From Methylobacterium platani (GTDB lineage Bacteria > Pseudomonadota > Alphaproteobacteria > Rhizobiales > Beijerinckiaceae): DNA of 33,637 nucleotides. This document shows, in pieces, positions 9,183 through 16,898 of the stretch. The DNA lies in contig NZ_LWHQ01000092.1 in assembly GCF_001653715.1 (NCBI RefSeq), forward strand, positions 16,728-50,364. The letters are read 5' to 3'. Position numbers and translations under genes: made by a program. How positions within the stretch are numbered: position 1 is the stretch's first letter; each line of letters starts with the position of its first letter. A model generated the notes under the pieces. It saw only the letters and a program-made list of their open reading frames with translations. It had not been told where the DNA came from and made no database searches.

Positions 9183-9868
9183 GCCTCGCCGCCGGCACGG
9201 ACCATGTAGCCGGCGCCCCGCACGGTGTGGATCATCGGCCGCTCGAAGCCCTTGTCGACCTTGGCGCGCAGGCGCGAGACGTGGACGTCGATGACGTTGG
9301 TCTGCGGGTCGAAATGGTAGTCCCAGACGTGCTCGAGCAGCATCGTGCGGGTGACGACCTGGCCGGCATGGCGCATCAGGTATTCGAGCAGGCGGAACTC
9401 CCGCGGCTGCAGCGGGATCTCCTGGCCGCTCCGGACGACCCGGTGCGACAGCCGGTCGAGCTCGAGGTCGCCGACGCGGTAGCTCGTCGTCTCGGCCCCG
9501 CCCCCGCCGCCGCGGCGGCGGGCCAGCACCTCGATCCGGGCCATCAGCTCGGAGAAGGCGTAGGGTTTCGGGAGGTAGTCGTCGCCGCCGGCCTTGAGGC
9601 CCTTCACCCGGTCGTCGACCTGCCCGAGCGCCGACAGGATCAGCACCGGCGTCTCGACGCCCTGCTCGCGCAGCGAGCGGATCAGCGACAGGCCGTCGAG
9701 CTTCGGCAGCATCCGGTCGACCACCAGCACGTCGTAGGCCCCCTCGCGCGCCAGCGCGTAGCCGTCGAGGCCGTCATCGGCCGTGTCGGCGACGTGGCCG
9801 GCCTCGCGGAAGGCCTTGGAGAGGTAGGCGGACGCCTCGCGGTCGTCCTCGATGATCAGGAGGCGCAT
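9179..9868 (-). CDS. OmpR/PhoB-family response regulator
   Basis: A 229-residue DNA-binding response regulator. Seen: a receiver domain with the acidic pair in LLIIEDDRE, the phosphorylation site Asp51 in VLVVDRMLPKLDG, the T/S position in LILSALG and the lysine of LPKPYAF; then a winged-helix output domain from about residue 130 with REFRLLEYLMRHAGQVVTR and NVIDVHVSRLRAKVD. I chose the ATG at 9868 because it places the receiver at the usual N-terminus; an in-frame ATG at 9877 (adding MPD) is equally possible, and neither has a strong ribosome-binding site. It is first in the operon with the kinase and glnE and probably autoregulates it (family-based inference). Confidence 0.95.
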   Translation of the reverse strand: MRLLIIEDDREASAYLSKAFREAGHVADTADDGLDGYALAREGAYDVLVVDRMLPKLDGLSLIRSLREQGVETPVLILSALGQVDDRVKGLKAGGDDYLPKPYAFSELMARIEVLARRRGGGGGAETTSYRVGDLELDRLSHRVVRSGQEIPLQPREFRLLEYLMRHAGQVVTRTMLLEHVWDYHFDPQTNVIDVHVSRLRAKVDKGFERPMIHTVRGAGYMVRAGGEA

Positions 9869-9877
9869 GTCGGGCAT

Positions 9878-10270
9878 TCTAGGGCAGGTCCCGGGCGCGC
9901 GGGAAGGTTCCCTCGCCGGAGTCCTGGCGCAGCGGACCCGGGCGGGCCCCGCCCGGCGTGCCGCTCTTCGGGGGGAGGGGTCGCGGCACGCCGGGCATCG
10001 CCGCCGGGGGGTCGGCAGGCCGAGCGGGGGGCTCGGCCTGCCGTGGCACGGAGCACCGGGTCGTCTGGGGGGCGACGATGATGACCCGGCGCCGCGGCCC
10101 TCGGGGCCTAGAGGCGCGGCGCCGCCCCGGGGGGTGAGAGGGCGATGCCGCGTCCGGCGACCCTGCCGTTCTAGGCCCCCCCGGCTTACGCGGGTGTCTC
10201 CGCCCGATGAACTCGGCGTAATCTTTGCCATGCCGGGTCGGGCATGGCGGGGCGGCGCTCATGCGCCGGA
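9878..10270. other. Gene-free GC-rich leader region upstream of the regulator-kinase-glnE operon
   Basis: Runs of G and C dominate and no frame looks like protein. Two inverted repeats are visible: CGGCGCCGCG at 10087-10096 pairing with its exact complement at 10115-10124, and CCATGCC at 10228-10234 pairing with 10241-10247. The first lies about 210-260 bp upstream of the response regulator and could be a regulatory or transcript structure. No clear -35/-10 pair was found. Confidence 0.4.
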
Positions 10271-10302
10271 CGCATCCGCATCGCCGTGTCGATGCGGATG
10301 CG
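10271..10302 (-). terminator. Terminator hairpin of the YoaK-like gene
   Basis: A perfect 12-bp stem (CGCATCCGCATC with its complement) around an 8-base loop begins 9 bp beyond the stop codon of the leftward DUF1275 gene. The flank is not T-rich, as is common in such GC-rich genomes. Confidence 0.6.
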
Positions 10303-10310
10303 CGGTGGCC

Positions 10311-11054
10311 TCAGACCACCGGGGGCGCCGTGGCGGCGGCGTCCGGCGCCGGGGACTTGGTGCCGGAGACGAGCGGGCCGTCGCCGTGGATCAGCGTCAT
10401 CGCCAGGGCGATGGCCGCCAGGCCGGCCGCCACCACCGCCGGCACCAGGAAGGCGCGCTCGCCGAAGGCGCTCTGCAGGAGGCCGCCGGAGATCGCCCCG
10501 AGGGTGAGGGCGGCCCAGAGCGGCGCCTGAATCCAGAACGACGGCGAGGGATGGCCGAGCAGCAGGTTGGCGAGCCCGGTGCCGAAGCGCACCACCGCGC
10601 CGGTGACGTAGGTGAGCGCCAGGCTGCGGCCCTCCTCGTCCTGCAGCACGGCGTTCTGCATGCCGAGCGCCAGCACGATCGGGTAGGCGTGGAGCGGGAA
10701 TTCCTCGGGCCCGCGCGGCATGAACAGGCCGACGCAGAGCAGCAGCGCCTGGAGGCCGAGCAGCACCGCGAGCCGCCAGTAGCCGACGGCGGCGGCGATC
10801 AGCGTGCCGAGGAACGCCCCGAAGCAGAACAGCGCGATGGTGCTGCCGACCCGGGTGACGTTGCCCCAGTCGCCGAGGCTGACCGCCGCGCCGAGGCGGG
10901 TGGTGTTGCCGCTCATGAACGACATGAACAGCTGCGAGAATTCCAGGAACCCGATCGCGTCCGCGCAGCCGGCCAGCGCCGACAGGGCCAGCGCGAACGG
11001 GACCCGCGTGCTCGCGGCGGCCGGAAAGGCCTTGGTGTCCTTCTCTGCTGCCAT
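10311..11054 (-). CDS. YoaK family (DUF1275) integral membrane protein
   Basis: A 247-residue multi-pass membrane protein of the DUF1275/YoaK family, whose function is not established. Seen: about six hydrophobic segments spread over residues 18-225 and the family hallmarks GCADAIGFLEFSQLFMSFMSGNTTRLG near the N-terminus and ALGMQNAVLQ plus TYVTGAVVRFG in the middle. Length is typical. The ATG at 11054 has AGGAG eight bases upstream. It is followed by a strong hairpin. Transcribed alone or together with the receiver gene 85 bp upstream. Confidence 0.9.
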   Translation of the reverse strand: MAAEKDTKAFPAAASTRVPFALALSALAGCADAIGFLEFSQLFMSFMSGNTTRLGAAVSLGDWGNVTRVGSTIALFCFGAFLGTLIAAAVGYWRLAVLLGLQALLLCVGLFMPRGPEEFPLHAYPIVLALGMQNAVLQDEEGRSLALTYVTGAVVRFGTGLANLLLGHPSPSFWIQAPLWAALTLGAISGGLLQSAFGERAFLVPAVVAAGLAAIALAMTLIHGDGPLVSGTKSPAPDAAATAPPVV

Positions 11055-11139
11055 TCAGCGTCTCTCCTGTGCTGCCCTGAGGGCAAGTCTGGCCCGAATG
11101 CAGAACCGGGAGAGAGCGTGACGGTTCCGCTGCACCGCG

Positions 11140-11511
11140 TCACGGGCGGCGCAGGGCCGGCAGCATCCCGGCCAGGGCCTCGTAGTCGAAGGGCTTCGAC
11201 CAGGACGGGATCGCCCCGTACTTGGCCGGGATCGCGACGGCGTCGTAGCCGGTGGCGAAGACCATCGGCACGCCGCGCCGGTTCAGCTCGGCGACCAGCG
11301 GATAGACGAGCTCGCCGCGCAGGTTGATGTCCAGGACCGCGAGATCGAGGCGGTGCGACGACAGGAGCCGGCGGGCCTCCTCGACGGTCGGCACCGGGCC
11401 GACCACCTCGGCGCCGTGCCGGATCAGGGCGCGCGAGATGTCGTCGGCGATGAAGTACTCGTCCTCGACCACGAGAACCCGAAGCGGCTCGGGCCTCTCC
11501 TGTCCTGCCAT
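11140..11511 (-). CDS. Single-domain response regulator, FAT GUY type
   Basis: A 123-residue stand-alone receiver with no output domain. Seen: acidic pocket VVEDEYF, phosphorylation site Asp61 in LAVLDINLRG, and PMVFATGYD at residues 82-90 followed by Lys106 in SWSKPF. The FATGY block is the signature of the FAT GUY receivers of Alphaproteobacteria; characterised members (for example SdrG of Sphingomonas) act in phosphorelays feeding the PhyR-NepR-EcfG general stress response (established for the group, inferred here). The ATG at 11511 has GAGGA upstream. No histidine kinase, phyR or ecfG lies in the window, so its partner is encoded elsewhere. Confidence 0.9.
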   Translation of the reverse strand: MAGQERPEPLRVLVVEDEYFIADDISRALIRHGAEVVGPVPTVEEARRLLSSHRLDLAVLDINLRGELVYPLVAELNRRGVPMVFATGYDAVAIPAKYGAIPSWSKPFDYEALAGMLPALRRP

Positions 11512-11643
11512 CGCGCGATCCTCGTCCCCCCGCAGCCCGGGCTCGCCCGGTCACGGCGACATCGTAGCACGAGGGAGCGGGCGCCGTCGCCGATGCAACT
11601 CGGAAGCGGGAAAATCGGCGGGACAATCAACGCGCGATCCACC

Positions 11644-12276
11644 TCAATAGAGCCGGGTCCGATAGGATTCCTCCATCAGCCGCTCGGCCTCCGCCGTGCC
11701 GATCGCGCCGGTCTGGTCGGCGAGCACGCGCCCGAGGCTCGGGAAGGCGTCGCGCGGCACCTGCGCGGCAGGGTCCCACAGCCGCGCGCGCATCACCGCC
11801 TTGCCGCAGTGGAAGAACACCTCGCGCACCGCGACGACGAGACCGGTCGCCGGCACCTTGCCCTGGGCGGCGAGCGGCGCGAGCAGCGCCCGGTCGGTGG
11901 TGAGGCGGGCGGTGCCGTTCACCCGCAGGGTCTCGGTGATGCCGGGCACGAGGAAGATCAGACCGATGCCGGGCGCCGCCAGCAAGTTGGCGAAGCTGTC
12001 GGCGCGGTTGTTGCCGCGCCGGTCCGGGATCAGCAGGGTGGCGTCGTCGAGCACCTGGACGAAGCCCGGCGCGTCGCCGCGCGGGCTCGCATCGGCGCGG
12101 CCCCCGGCATCGGCGGTGGCGGCCACCAGGAACGGCGAGAGCGCGATGAACGCGCGGGCATGGGCGTCGAGCCGCGGGAGCACCTTGCCCTCGGCGAGGC
12201 GGCTGACCGGCCCCATGTGCTCGCGCAGGTCCGCGGTGTCGCGGATCTCCGAAGCGTCGCGAATCCCGTCCTGCAT
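11644..12276 (-). CDS. Pyridoxamine 5'-phosphate oxidase-like flavin-binding protein
   Basis: A 210-residue protein of the PNPOx-like split-barrel superfamily, resembling the MSMEG_1061-type subfamily (FMN-dependent, substrate unknown). Seen: SRLAEGKVLPRLDAHARAFI near the N-terminus, the barrel strands FVQVLDDATLLIPDRRGNNR and IGLIFLVPGITETLRVNGTA, and the C-terminal EVFFHCGKAVMRARLW. These are the typical FMN and dimer-contact blocks of this subfamily. The ATG at 12276 is chosen because the protein then starts at the usual distance from the first conserved block; the open frame runs much further upstream without recognisable sequence. It is divergent from the SCO-like gene. Confidence 0.88.
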   Translation of the reverse strand: MQDGIRDASEIRDTADLREHMGPVSRLAEGKVLPRLDAHARAFIALSPFLVAATADAGGRADASPRGDAPGFVQVLDDATLLIPDRRGNNRADSFANLLAAPGIGLIFLVPGITETLRVNGTARLTTDRALLAPLAAQGKVPATGLVVAVREVFFHCGKAVMRARLWDPAAQVPRDAFPSLGRVLADQTGAIGTAEAERLMEESYRTRLY

Positions 12277-12375
12277 CCGGCCCCTCCGCTGCGGCCTGTT
12301 GTCCGCCGCATCCGTGCGGCGCGCCGCCGCCCTATCTCGGGTCAGGGTGCGGGCTCCCGGCGGTCGAAGCAAGCG

Positions 12376-13221
12376 ATGATCACGACGGCGATGGCCGAGG
12401 ACAGGGCGGGGGCGACGGGCGCCCCGGCTCGCGGGCGGGGCCGGCCCGCCATCGCGGCGCTCCTCGTCGGCGTCGCGATCGCCCTGTCGGCCGGCCCGGC
12501 GGCGGCCCTGACGCCGAAGGACCTCGCGGGCGTGGCCCTCGCGCCGCCGCCCGGGGCCCGGGCGCCGCTCGACGCCGCCTTCACCGATACGGCGGGGCGG
12601 CGCCTGAGCCTGGGCCAGGCCCTCGACGGGCGGCCCGCCCTGCTGCTGCCCCTCGACTACGCCTGCCGCAACGTCTGCGACCCGATGCTCGCCGTCGCCG
12701 GCACGGCGCTCGCCGCGACCGGCCTTTCGCCCGGGACCGATTACCGGCTGGTGACGCTCGGCATCAACCCGCGGGCCGACGCCGCGGCCGCCCGCACCAT
12801 GGTGGCCGGGCAGCTCGGCACCGGACCGATCCTGGCGAGCGCCGTGGTGCTGACCGGGGCGCCGGGCCCGGTCGAGGCGGTGACCCGGGCGGTCGGCTAC
12901 GCCTACGCCTACGACCGGGACACGGAATCCTACGCCCATCCGGCCGGCGCCCTGGTGCTCGCCGGCGACGGCCGGGTCGCCCGTGCCCTGTCGCCCCTGG
13001 CGATGACCGGCCGCGACCTGCGCCTCGCCCTGGTCGAGGCCGGCGAGGGGCGGGTCGGCGCCCTGTCGGACCGGCTGCTGCTGCTCTGCTACGGCTACGA
13101 CGCGACGACCGGAATCTACACGCCGCTGATCCGCCGCATCCTGACGGCGTCCGGAATCGTCACGGTCCTGGCGATCGCCGGGCTGGTGGCGTGGCTGCAC
13201 CGGCGCTCGCGGCCGGCGTGA
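12376..13221 (+). CDS. SCO1/SenC-family membrane-tethered thioredoxin-fold protein
   Basis: A 281-residue envelope protein. Known family: SCO proteins deliver copper to, or reduce, the CuA site of cytochrome oxidase, using a CxxxCP motif and a distal histidine. Seen: an N-terminal hydrophobic export signal (residues about 24-45), the motif YACRNVCDPM with the CxxxC spacing, the distal histidine in ESYAHPAGALVL, and a C-terminal TM helix (IVTVLAIAGLVAWL). The residue after the second cysteine is Asp instead of the usual Pro. The start could be the ATG at 12376 or an in-frame ATG at 12391; I see no strong ribosome-binding site. No oxidase genes are adjacent, so its oxidase partner is unknown. 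Confidence 0.85.
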   Translation: MITTAMAEDRAGATGAPARGRGRPAIAALLVGVAIALSAGPAAALTPKDLAGVALAPPPGARAPLDAAFTDTAGRRLSLGQALDGRPALLLPLDYACRNVCDPMLAVAGTALAATGLSPGTDYRLVTLGINPRADAAAARTMVAGQLGTGPILASAVVLTGAPGPVEAVTRAVGYAYAYDRDTESYAHPAGALVLAGDGRVARALSPLAMTGRDLRLALVEAGEGRVGALSDRLLLLCYGYDATTGIYTPLIRRILTASGIVTVLAIAGLVAWLHRRSRPA

Positions 13222-13333
13222 CCGGGGCCGGCGTCGCGACGACCCCATTCTTCGATGGGCGGCGGGACGGCGGCGTTGCATGGTGCCCCGAATCGCCGGC
13301 GCGGCAGCCGCCGGACGAAGAGCAGAGAGACAG

Positions 13334-14167
13334 ATGGCCCTCCCCCTCGTCATCACGGTGGCGCCGAACGGCGCCCGGCGCACCAAGGCCGACCACCCGG
13401 CCCTGCCGATCGATCCGCGGGAGATCGGCCTCGACGCCGCCCGCTGCCGCGAGGCCGGCGCCGCGATGATCCACCTGCACGTGCGCGACGCCGAGCAACG
13501 CCACACCCTCGACCTCGACCGCTACCGGGCGGCGCTCGCGGCGGTGCGGCGGGAGGCGGGGCCGGAGATGATCTGCCAGGTCACCACCGAGGCGGTCGGC
13601 CTCTACGCCCCCGCCGAGCAGATGGCGGCGATGCGGGCGCTCAAGCCCGAGGCGTTCTCGGTGGCCCTGCGCGAATTGTTCGCCGAGCCGGAGGACGAGG
13701 CCGCCGCGGCGGCCTTCCTCGCCGAGCAGGCCCGGGCCGGGGTGCTGGTGCAGCACATCCTGTACGATGCCGGCGACGTCACCCGCTTCCAGGGCCTCGC
13801 GGCGCGGGGCCTGATCCCGCTCGACCGGGCGAGCGTCCTGTTCGTGCTCGGCCGCTACGCCGTCGGCCAGCGCTCGGACCCGGCCGACCTGCTGCCTTTC
13901 CTGGCTGCCTGGAACTCGGAGCACCACCTCGACCTGCCCTGGGCGCTCTGCGCCTTCGGCCCCCGGGAGGCGGCCTGCCTCGTCGCCGCGGCGGCGCTCG
14001 GCGGTCACGCCCGGGTCGGGTTCGAGAACAACCTGTGGCGGCCGGACGGCAGCCTGGCGCCCGACAACGCCGCGCAAGTGGCAGGCCTCGCCGCCCTCGC
14101 CCGCTCGATCGGGATCGGGATCGCGACGCCGGTCCAGGCGCGGGCGCTGTACTCCGGCGAGGGCTGA
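13334..14167 (+). CDS. BKACE (DUF849) family beta-keto acid cleavage enzyme
   Basis: A 277-residue TIM-barrel enzyme of the 3-keto-5-aminohexanoate cleavage (Kce/BKACE) family, which condenses a beta-keto acid with acetyl-CoA and needs a divalent metal. Seen: the opening strand LVITVAPNGARRTKADHPALP, the metal-binding pair in MIHLHVRD, CQVTTEAVG, and the C-terminal HARVGFENNLWRPDG, all conserved blocks of the family. The ATG at 13334 follows a purine-rich stretch (AGAGAGACAG) and gives the normal family length. Substrate specificity cannot be read from the sequence; carnitine and lysine breakdown enzymes belong here, but no such genes are adjacent. Confidence 0.92.
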   Translation: MALPLVITVAPNGARRTKADHPALPIDPREIGLDAARCREAGAAMIHLHVRDAEQRHTLDLDRYRAALAAVRREAGPEMICQVTTEAVGLYAPAEQMAAMRALKPEAFSVALRELFAEPEDEAAAAAFLAEQARAGVLVQHILYDAGDVTRFQGLAARGLIPLDRASVLFVLGRYAVGQRSDPADLLPFLAAWNSEHHLDLPWALCAFGPREAACLVAAAALGGHARVGFENNLWRPDGSLAPDNAAQVAGLAALARSIGIGIATPVQARALYSGEG

Positions 14168-14171
14168 CCGC

Positions 14172-15278
14172 CTACTGGCCGGGGGTGGCGGCGGCCGGCT
14201 CGGGCGTCGCCGCCGCGGTCTGCGGCACCGGGGGCGCGGCCTTGCGGATCACGAAGTGGCGGAACTCGACCGGGCGGCGCGGCGGCAGCGGCAGCTTGGG
14301 GCCGGTCTCGGCCTCCGGCTCGGCCGGGGCGGCGGCGGGCGTGAGGGCGGCGACGGCGGTCGCGGACGGCGGGGCGGCGGGCGCCGCCGCGAGGCTGACC
14401 GTCTGGCCCGAGGTCGGGAACGGCAGGCCGGCGCCGGCACTCGTCCCCGCATAGGCCAGGGCCGGGCCGGCGGCGGGCGTCGGCGCGGCGTGGAAGGCCA
14501 GGGAGGCCGGGCGGACCGGCGGCAGCGGTACCGTGACCGTCGGCTCGGCGGCGGCGTCCTGGACGGGGGCGGCCTGGACGGGGGCGTCCTGGACGGGGGC
14601 GGCCTGCGCGGCGGCCGCCTGAGCCGGGACGGGCTGGACCGGCTGGAACGCCGCGACCTGCTGCGGGGCGGTGGGGGGCGGCAGGGTGTAGGCTTGCGCC
14701 GACGCCTGCTGGGCGTAGGCCCCCGTCAGGGCGGCGACCGACGGGTCGGCGGACGCGGTGGCGGTCGTGGCCGCCGGCCGGCCGCCGAAGACGTTGCTGA
14801 GGAACTTGCCGAGGGGGTTGGCCGCGTTCGGGATGTCGCGGACCGGCGGCGCCTCGAGCTCGGCCACGTCGGTGCGGATGCCCGCCCGCTTGGCGGCGTA
14901 GTAGTAGCCGCGGGCGTAGTAGCTGTAGGCCTGGGCCTCGTTGCCGTGCGCGGTCTTGTAGGCGCCGGCGAGGTAGGCGACGCCGTAGGTCAGGTTGACC
15001 CTGGCGTCGAGCAGGCCGGAGGCCGGGCCGCTGTAGCCGAGCGCCCGGGCGGTGCCGTGCTTGATCTGCATCAGGCCGAGCGCCCCGCCGCGGCCGACCG
15101 CGCGGGGATTGTAGCCGCTCTCCCGCTTCACCACCCGGTGGATGAAGCTCGCCGGGACTCCGTTGGCCTTGGCATGGGCCTCGATCAGCGCGTCGATGTT
15201 GTCGCGGACGGGGCTCACCTGGGCCGAGGCCGGGAGCGGCGCCGCGACGGCGACGGCGATGAGGAGGCGCTTGCGCAT
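14172..15278 (-). CDS. Lytic transglycosylase (SLT/GH23) with Pro/Ala-rich tail
   Basis: A 368-residue exported peptidoglycan lyase. Seen: a signal peptide at residues 1-20 ending ASA; an SLT domain at about 25-145 with catalytic Glu53 in KRESGYNP, GLMQIK near residue 68, and the late motif YSYYARGYYYAAK; and a low-complexity tail of over 200 residues rich in Ala, Pro and Gln, with short repeats of APVQD and APVQA, ending in a proline-rich segment with LPLPPRRPVEFRH. The tail probably spans the periplasm or wall (inference). It is convergent with the DUF849 gene, only 4 bp apart. Two direct repeats of GACTTGGCCGTT lie upstream. Confidence 0.93.
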   Translation of the reverse strand: MRKRLLIAVAVAAPLPASAQVSPVRDNIDALIEAHAKANGVPASFIHRVVKRESGYNPRAVGRGGALGLMQIKHGTARALGYSGPASGLLDARVNLTYGVAYLAGAYKTAHGNEAQAYSYYARGYYYAAKRAGIRTDVAELEAPPVRDIPNAANPLGKFLSNVFGGRPAATTATASADPSVAALTGAYAQQASAQAYTLPPPTAPQQVAAFQPVQPVPAQAAAAQAAPVQDAPVQAAPVQDAAAEPTVTVPLPPVRPASLAFHAAPTPAAGPALAYAGTSAGAGLPFPTSGQTVSLAAAPAAPPSATAVAALTPAAAPAEPEAETGPKLPLPPRRPVEFRHFVIRKAAPPVPQTAAATPEPAAATPGQ

Positions 15279-15361
15279 GCAGGACCTGCTGGAGGGGGCC
15301 GGTGCGCTGCCGCACCGACGGGGAGGCCCATCCTGCTCCGTTTCAAATACGGCGGGAAAGA

Positions 15362-15394
15362 GACTTGGCCGTTCCGGGGCCGGACTTGGCCGTT
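15362..15394. repeat. Two 12-bp direct repeats upstream of the lytic transglycosylase
   Basis: GACTTGGCCGTT occurs at 15362-15373 and again at 15383-15394. The copies are identical and start 21 bp apart, close to two helical turns. They lie about 85-115 bp upstream of the transglycosylase start, a normal place for activator sites. Function is inferred only. Confidence 0.45.
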
Positions 15395-15524
15395 AACTCC
15401 ACCGGAAAACAGCCGCGTTTCGCAGTGCGGTGTGTCCGGGCGGGCACAGGATATCGCCCGCACGCACCCGTCCACAGCCCCGTGCGCCGCTCGCCGCGAC
15501 ATCCGGCGCTCCGGCCGATTCGCC

Positions 15525-16898
15525 TCAGCGCCGCCCGCCGCCGCCGAAGCCACCCCCGCCGCCCAAACCTCCGCCGCCGAAGCCGCCCGGCCCCTCCCCG
15601 CCCGGACGGCCGAAGCCGCCAGGCCCTCCGAAGCCGCCGGGACCGCCGAAGCCACCTTGCCCCCCGAAGCCACCCTGGCCGCCGAAACGGCCCGGTCCCT
15701 CCCCGCCCGGGAGGCGCGGGTCGAGCTCGCCGCGGCCCGGGCCGCCGAAGCGGCCGCCCTCGCCCCCGAACGGGCCGCTCTCGCCGGATCCCGGGGAGCG
15801 GCCGAACCCGCCGGAGCGCCCGCCCGGGCCGGTCCCGGGCCCGCCGTGGGAGCCGCCGGGACCGGAGCGGCCGGGGCCGTGCCCGGCACCGCCGGGAACG
15901 CGGCCCGCGCCGCCGCCCGGGCCGCCCGGCCCGCGGCCGGCATCGCGCCCGGCCGGGTCGCTCCGCAGGCGCACCGCCTCGAGGTCGAGCCGGCCGCCGC
16001 GGCCTGTGCGGCCGTCGAGGATCGCGAGCCCGCCGCCGGCCGGCACGAGGCCGCCCTGCCCGGTCACCGCGTAGCCCGCACCGGTGCGCAGGGCGCCGCC
16101 CTCCCGGGTGACGTAGGCCTCGATCGACAGGCGCTGCGCCCGGATGCCGAACGGATCGCTCGCCGGCACCGCCTGCGCCACCGCGAACCGGGCGCCGTCG
16201 AGGCGGCCCTCCGCCACCGCCCGGCCGCCGGCGAGCGCCGGGTCGAGACCGGCGAGCGGCAGGTTGCCGATGCGCAGCGCCCCGCCCGGACCCCGCCGCA
16301 CCGGGCCGGCGACGAGGTCCGGCGCGATGCCGGCCGGATCGATCCGGCTCGCCGCGATGCTGCCGTCCGGCCGGCGCAGGCCGCTGACCGCGACCCGCTC
16401 GCCGAGCGTCGGCCGCGGCATCTCGGGCGGCAGCCCTGCCGTGGCGACCGACTGGCCGAGCACCGTCAGCCGGTCGGCGCCGACGCGCTGGACCGGGCCG
16501 ACGACCTCGTGGATCACCGCGATCGCCCCGGTGGACAGCCCGCTCTCCGCCGGCTGCGCCAGGGTGCGCACCACCTGGCCGACGCGCAGGTCCTCGACCC
16601 GGGCCGGCCGGCCGTCGATCGTCACCGGCACGTCGGCCGGGTAGGCGATGCGCAGGTCGTTGACGATGATGCTGCCGAAGCCCCGGATGGTGCCGACGAC
16701 GCCGGTGCCGCCGATGCCGCGGTCGCCCTCCTCGTCGGGGCCCGGGCGGATGCCGGTGCCGCCGATACCCTGGTCGAGGATCTTGTCGCCCGCCGCCCGC
16801 AGCGGACCGGCGGCGGCGAGCCAGCTCGCGCCGGAGAGGAGGCGCAGGAGGCCGCGCCGGGTCAGGGGGCGCGCAGGCCGCACCGGTCGCTCCCTCAC
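15525..16898 (-). CDS. DUF5666-type exported protein with long glycine-rich tail
   Basis: A 457-residue protein. Seen: a twin-arginine-like signal (TRRGLLRLLSGASWLAAAG) near residue 13; GIGGTGI and DRGIGGTGVVGTIRGFGSI; several short beta-rich DUF5666-like modules (VTIDGRPARVEDLRVGQVV, RLTVLGQSV, GERVAVSGL) over residues about 55-300; then a tail of about 140 residues dominated by Gly, Pro and Arg, ending in repeats of GGFGGQ and GGFGGP. The start is GTG at 16898 and overlaps the DUF6502 stop by 4 bp (GTGA), so the two are translationally coupled. The role is unknown; DUF5666 proteins are exported, and I infer an envelope or surface location. The tail codons are close to simple GC repeats, so its length may vary between strains. 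Confidence 0.85.
   Translation of the reverse strand: MRERPVRPARPLTRRGLLRLLSGASWLAAAGPLRAAGDKILDQGIGGTGIRPGPDEEGDRGIGGTGVVGTIRGFGSIIVNDLRIAYPADVPVTIDGRPARVEDLRVGQVVRTLAQPAESGLSTGAIAVIHEVVGPVQRVGADRLTVLGQSVATAGLPPEMPRPTLGERVAVSGLRRPDGSIAASRIDPAGIAPDLVAGPVRRGPGGALRIGNLPLAGLDPALAGGRAVAEGRLDGARFAVAQAVPASDPFGIRAQRLSIEAYVTREGGALRTGAGYAVTGQGGLVPAGGGLAILDGRTGRGGRLDLEAVRLRSDPAGRDAGRGPGGPGGGAGRVPGGAGHGPGRSGPGGSHGGPGTGPGGRSGGFGRSPGSGESGPFGGEGGRFGGPGRGELDPRLPGGEGPGRFGGQGGFGGQGGFGGPGGFGGPGGFGRPGGEGPGGFGGGGLGGGGGFGGGGRR

Noticed and set aside
7660..9198. Upstream extension of glnE into the kinase region as a kinase-GlnE fusion
   Set aside because: The extension is out of frame with the kinase and reads as Arg/Pro/Ala noise; the ATG at 7659 gives a normal GlnE.
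9878..10231. N-terminal extension of the OmpR-type regulator
   Set aside because: The receiver domain starts at the usual place from 9868 or 9877; the extension is low-complexity Pro/Arg sequence.
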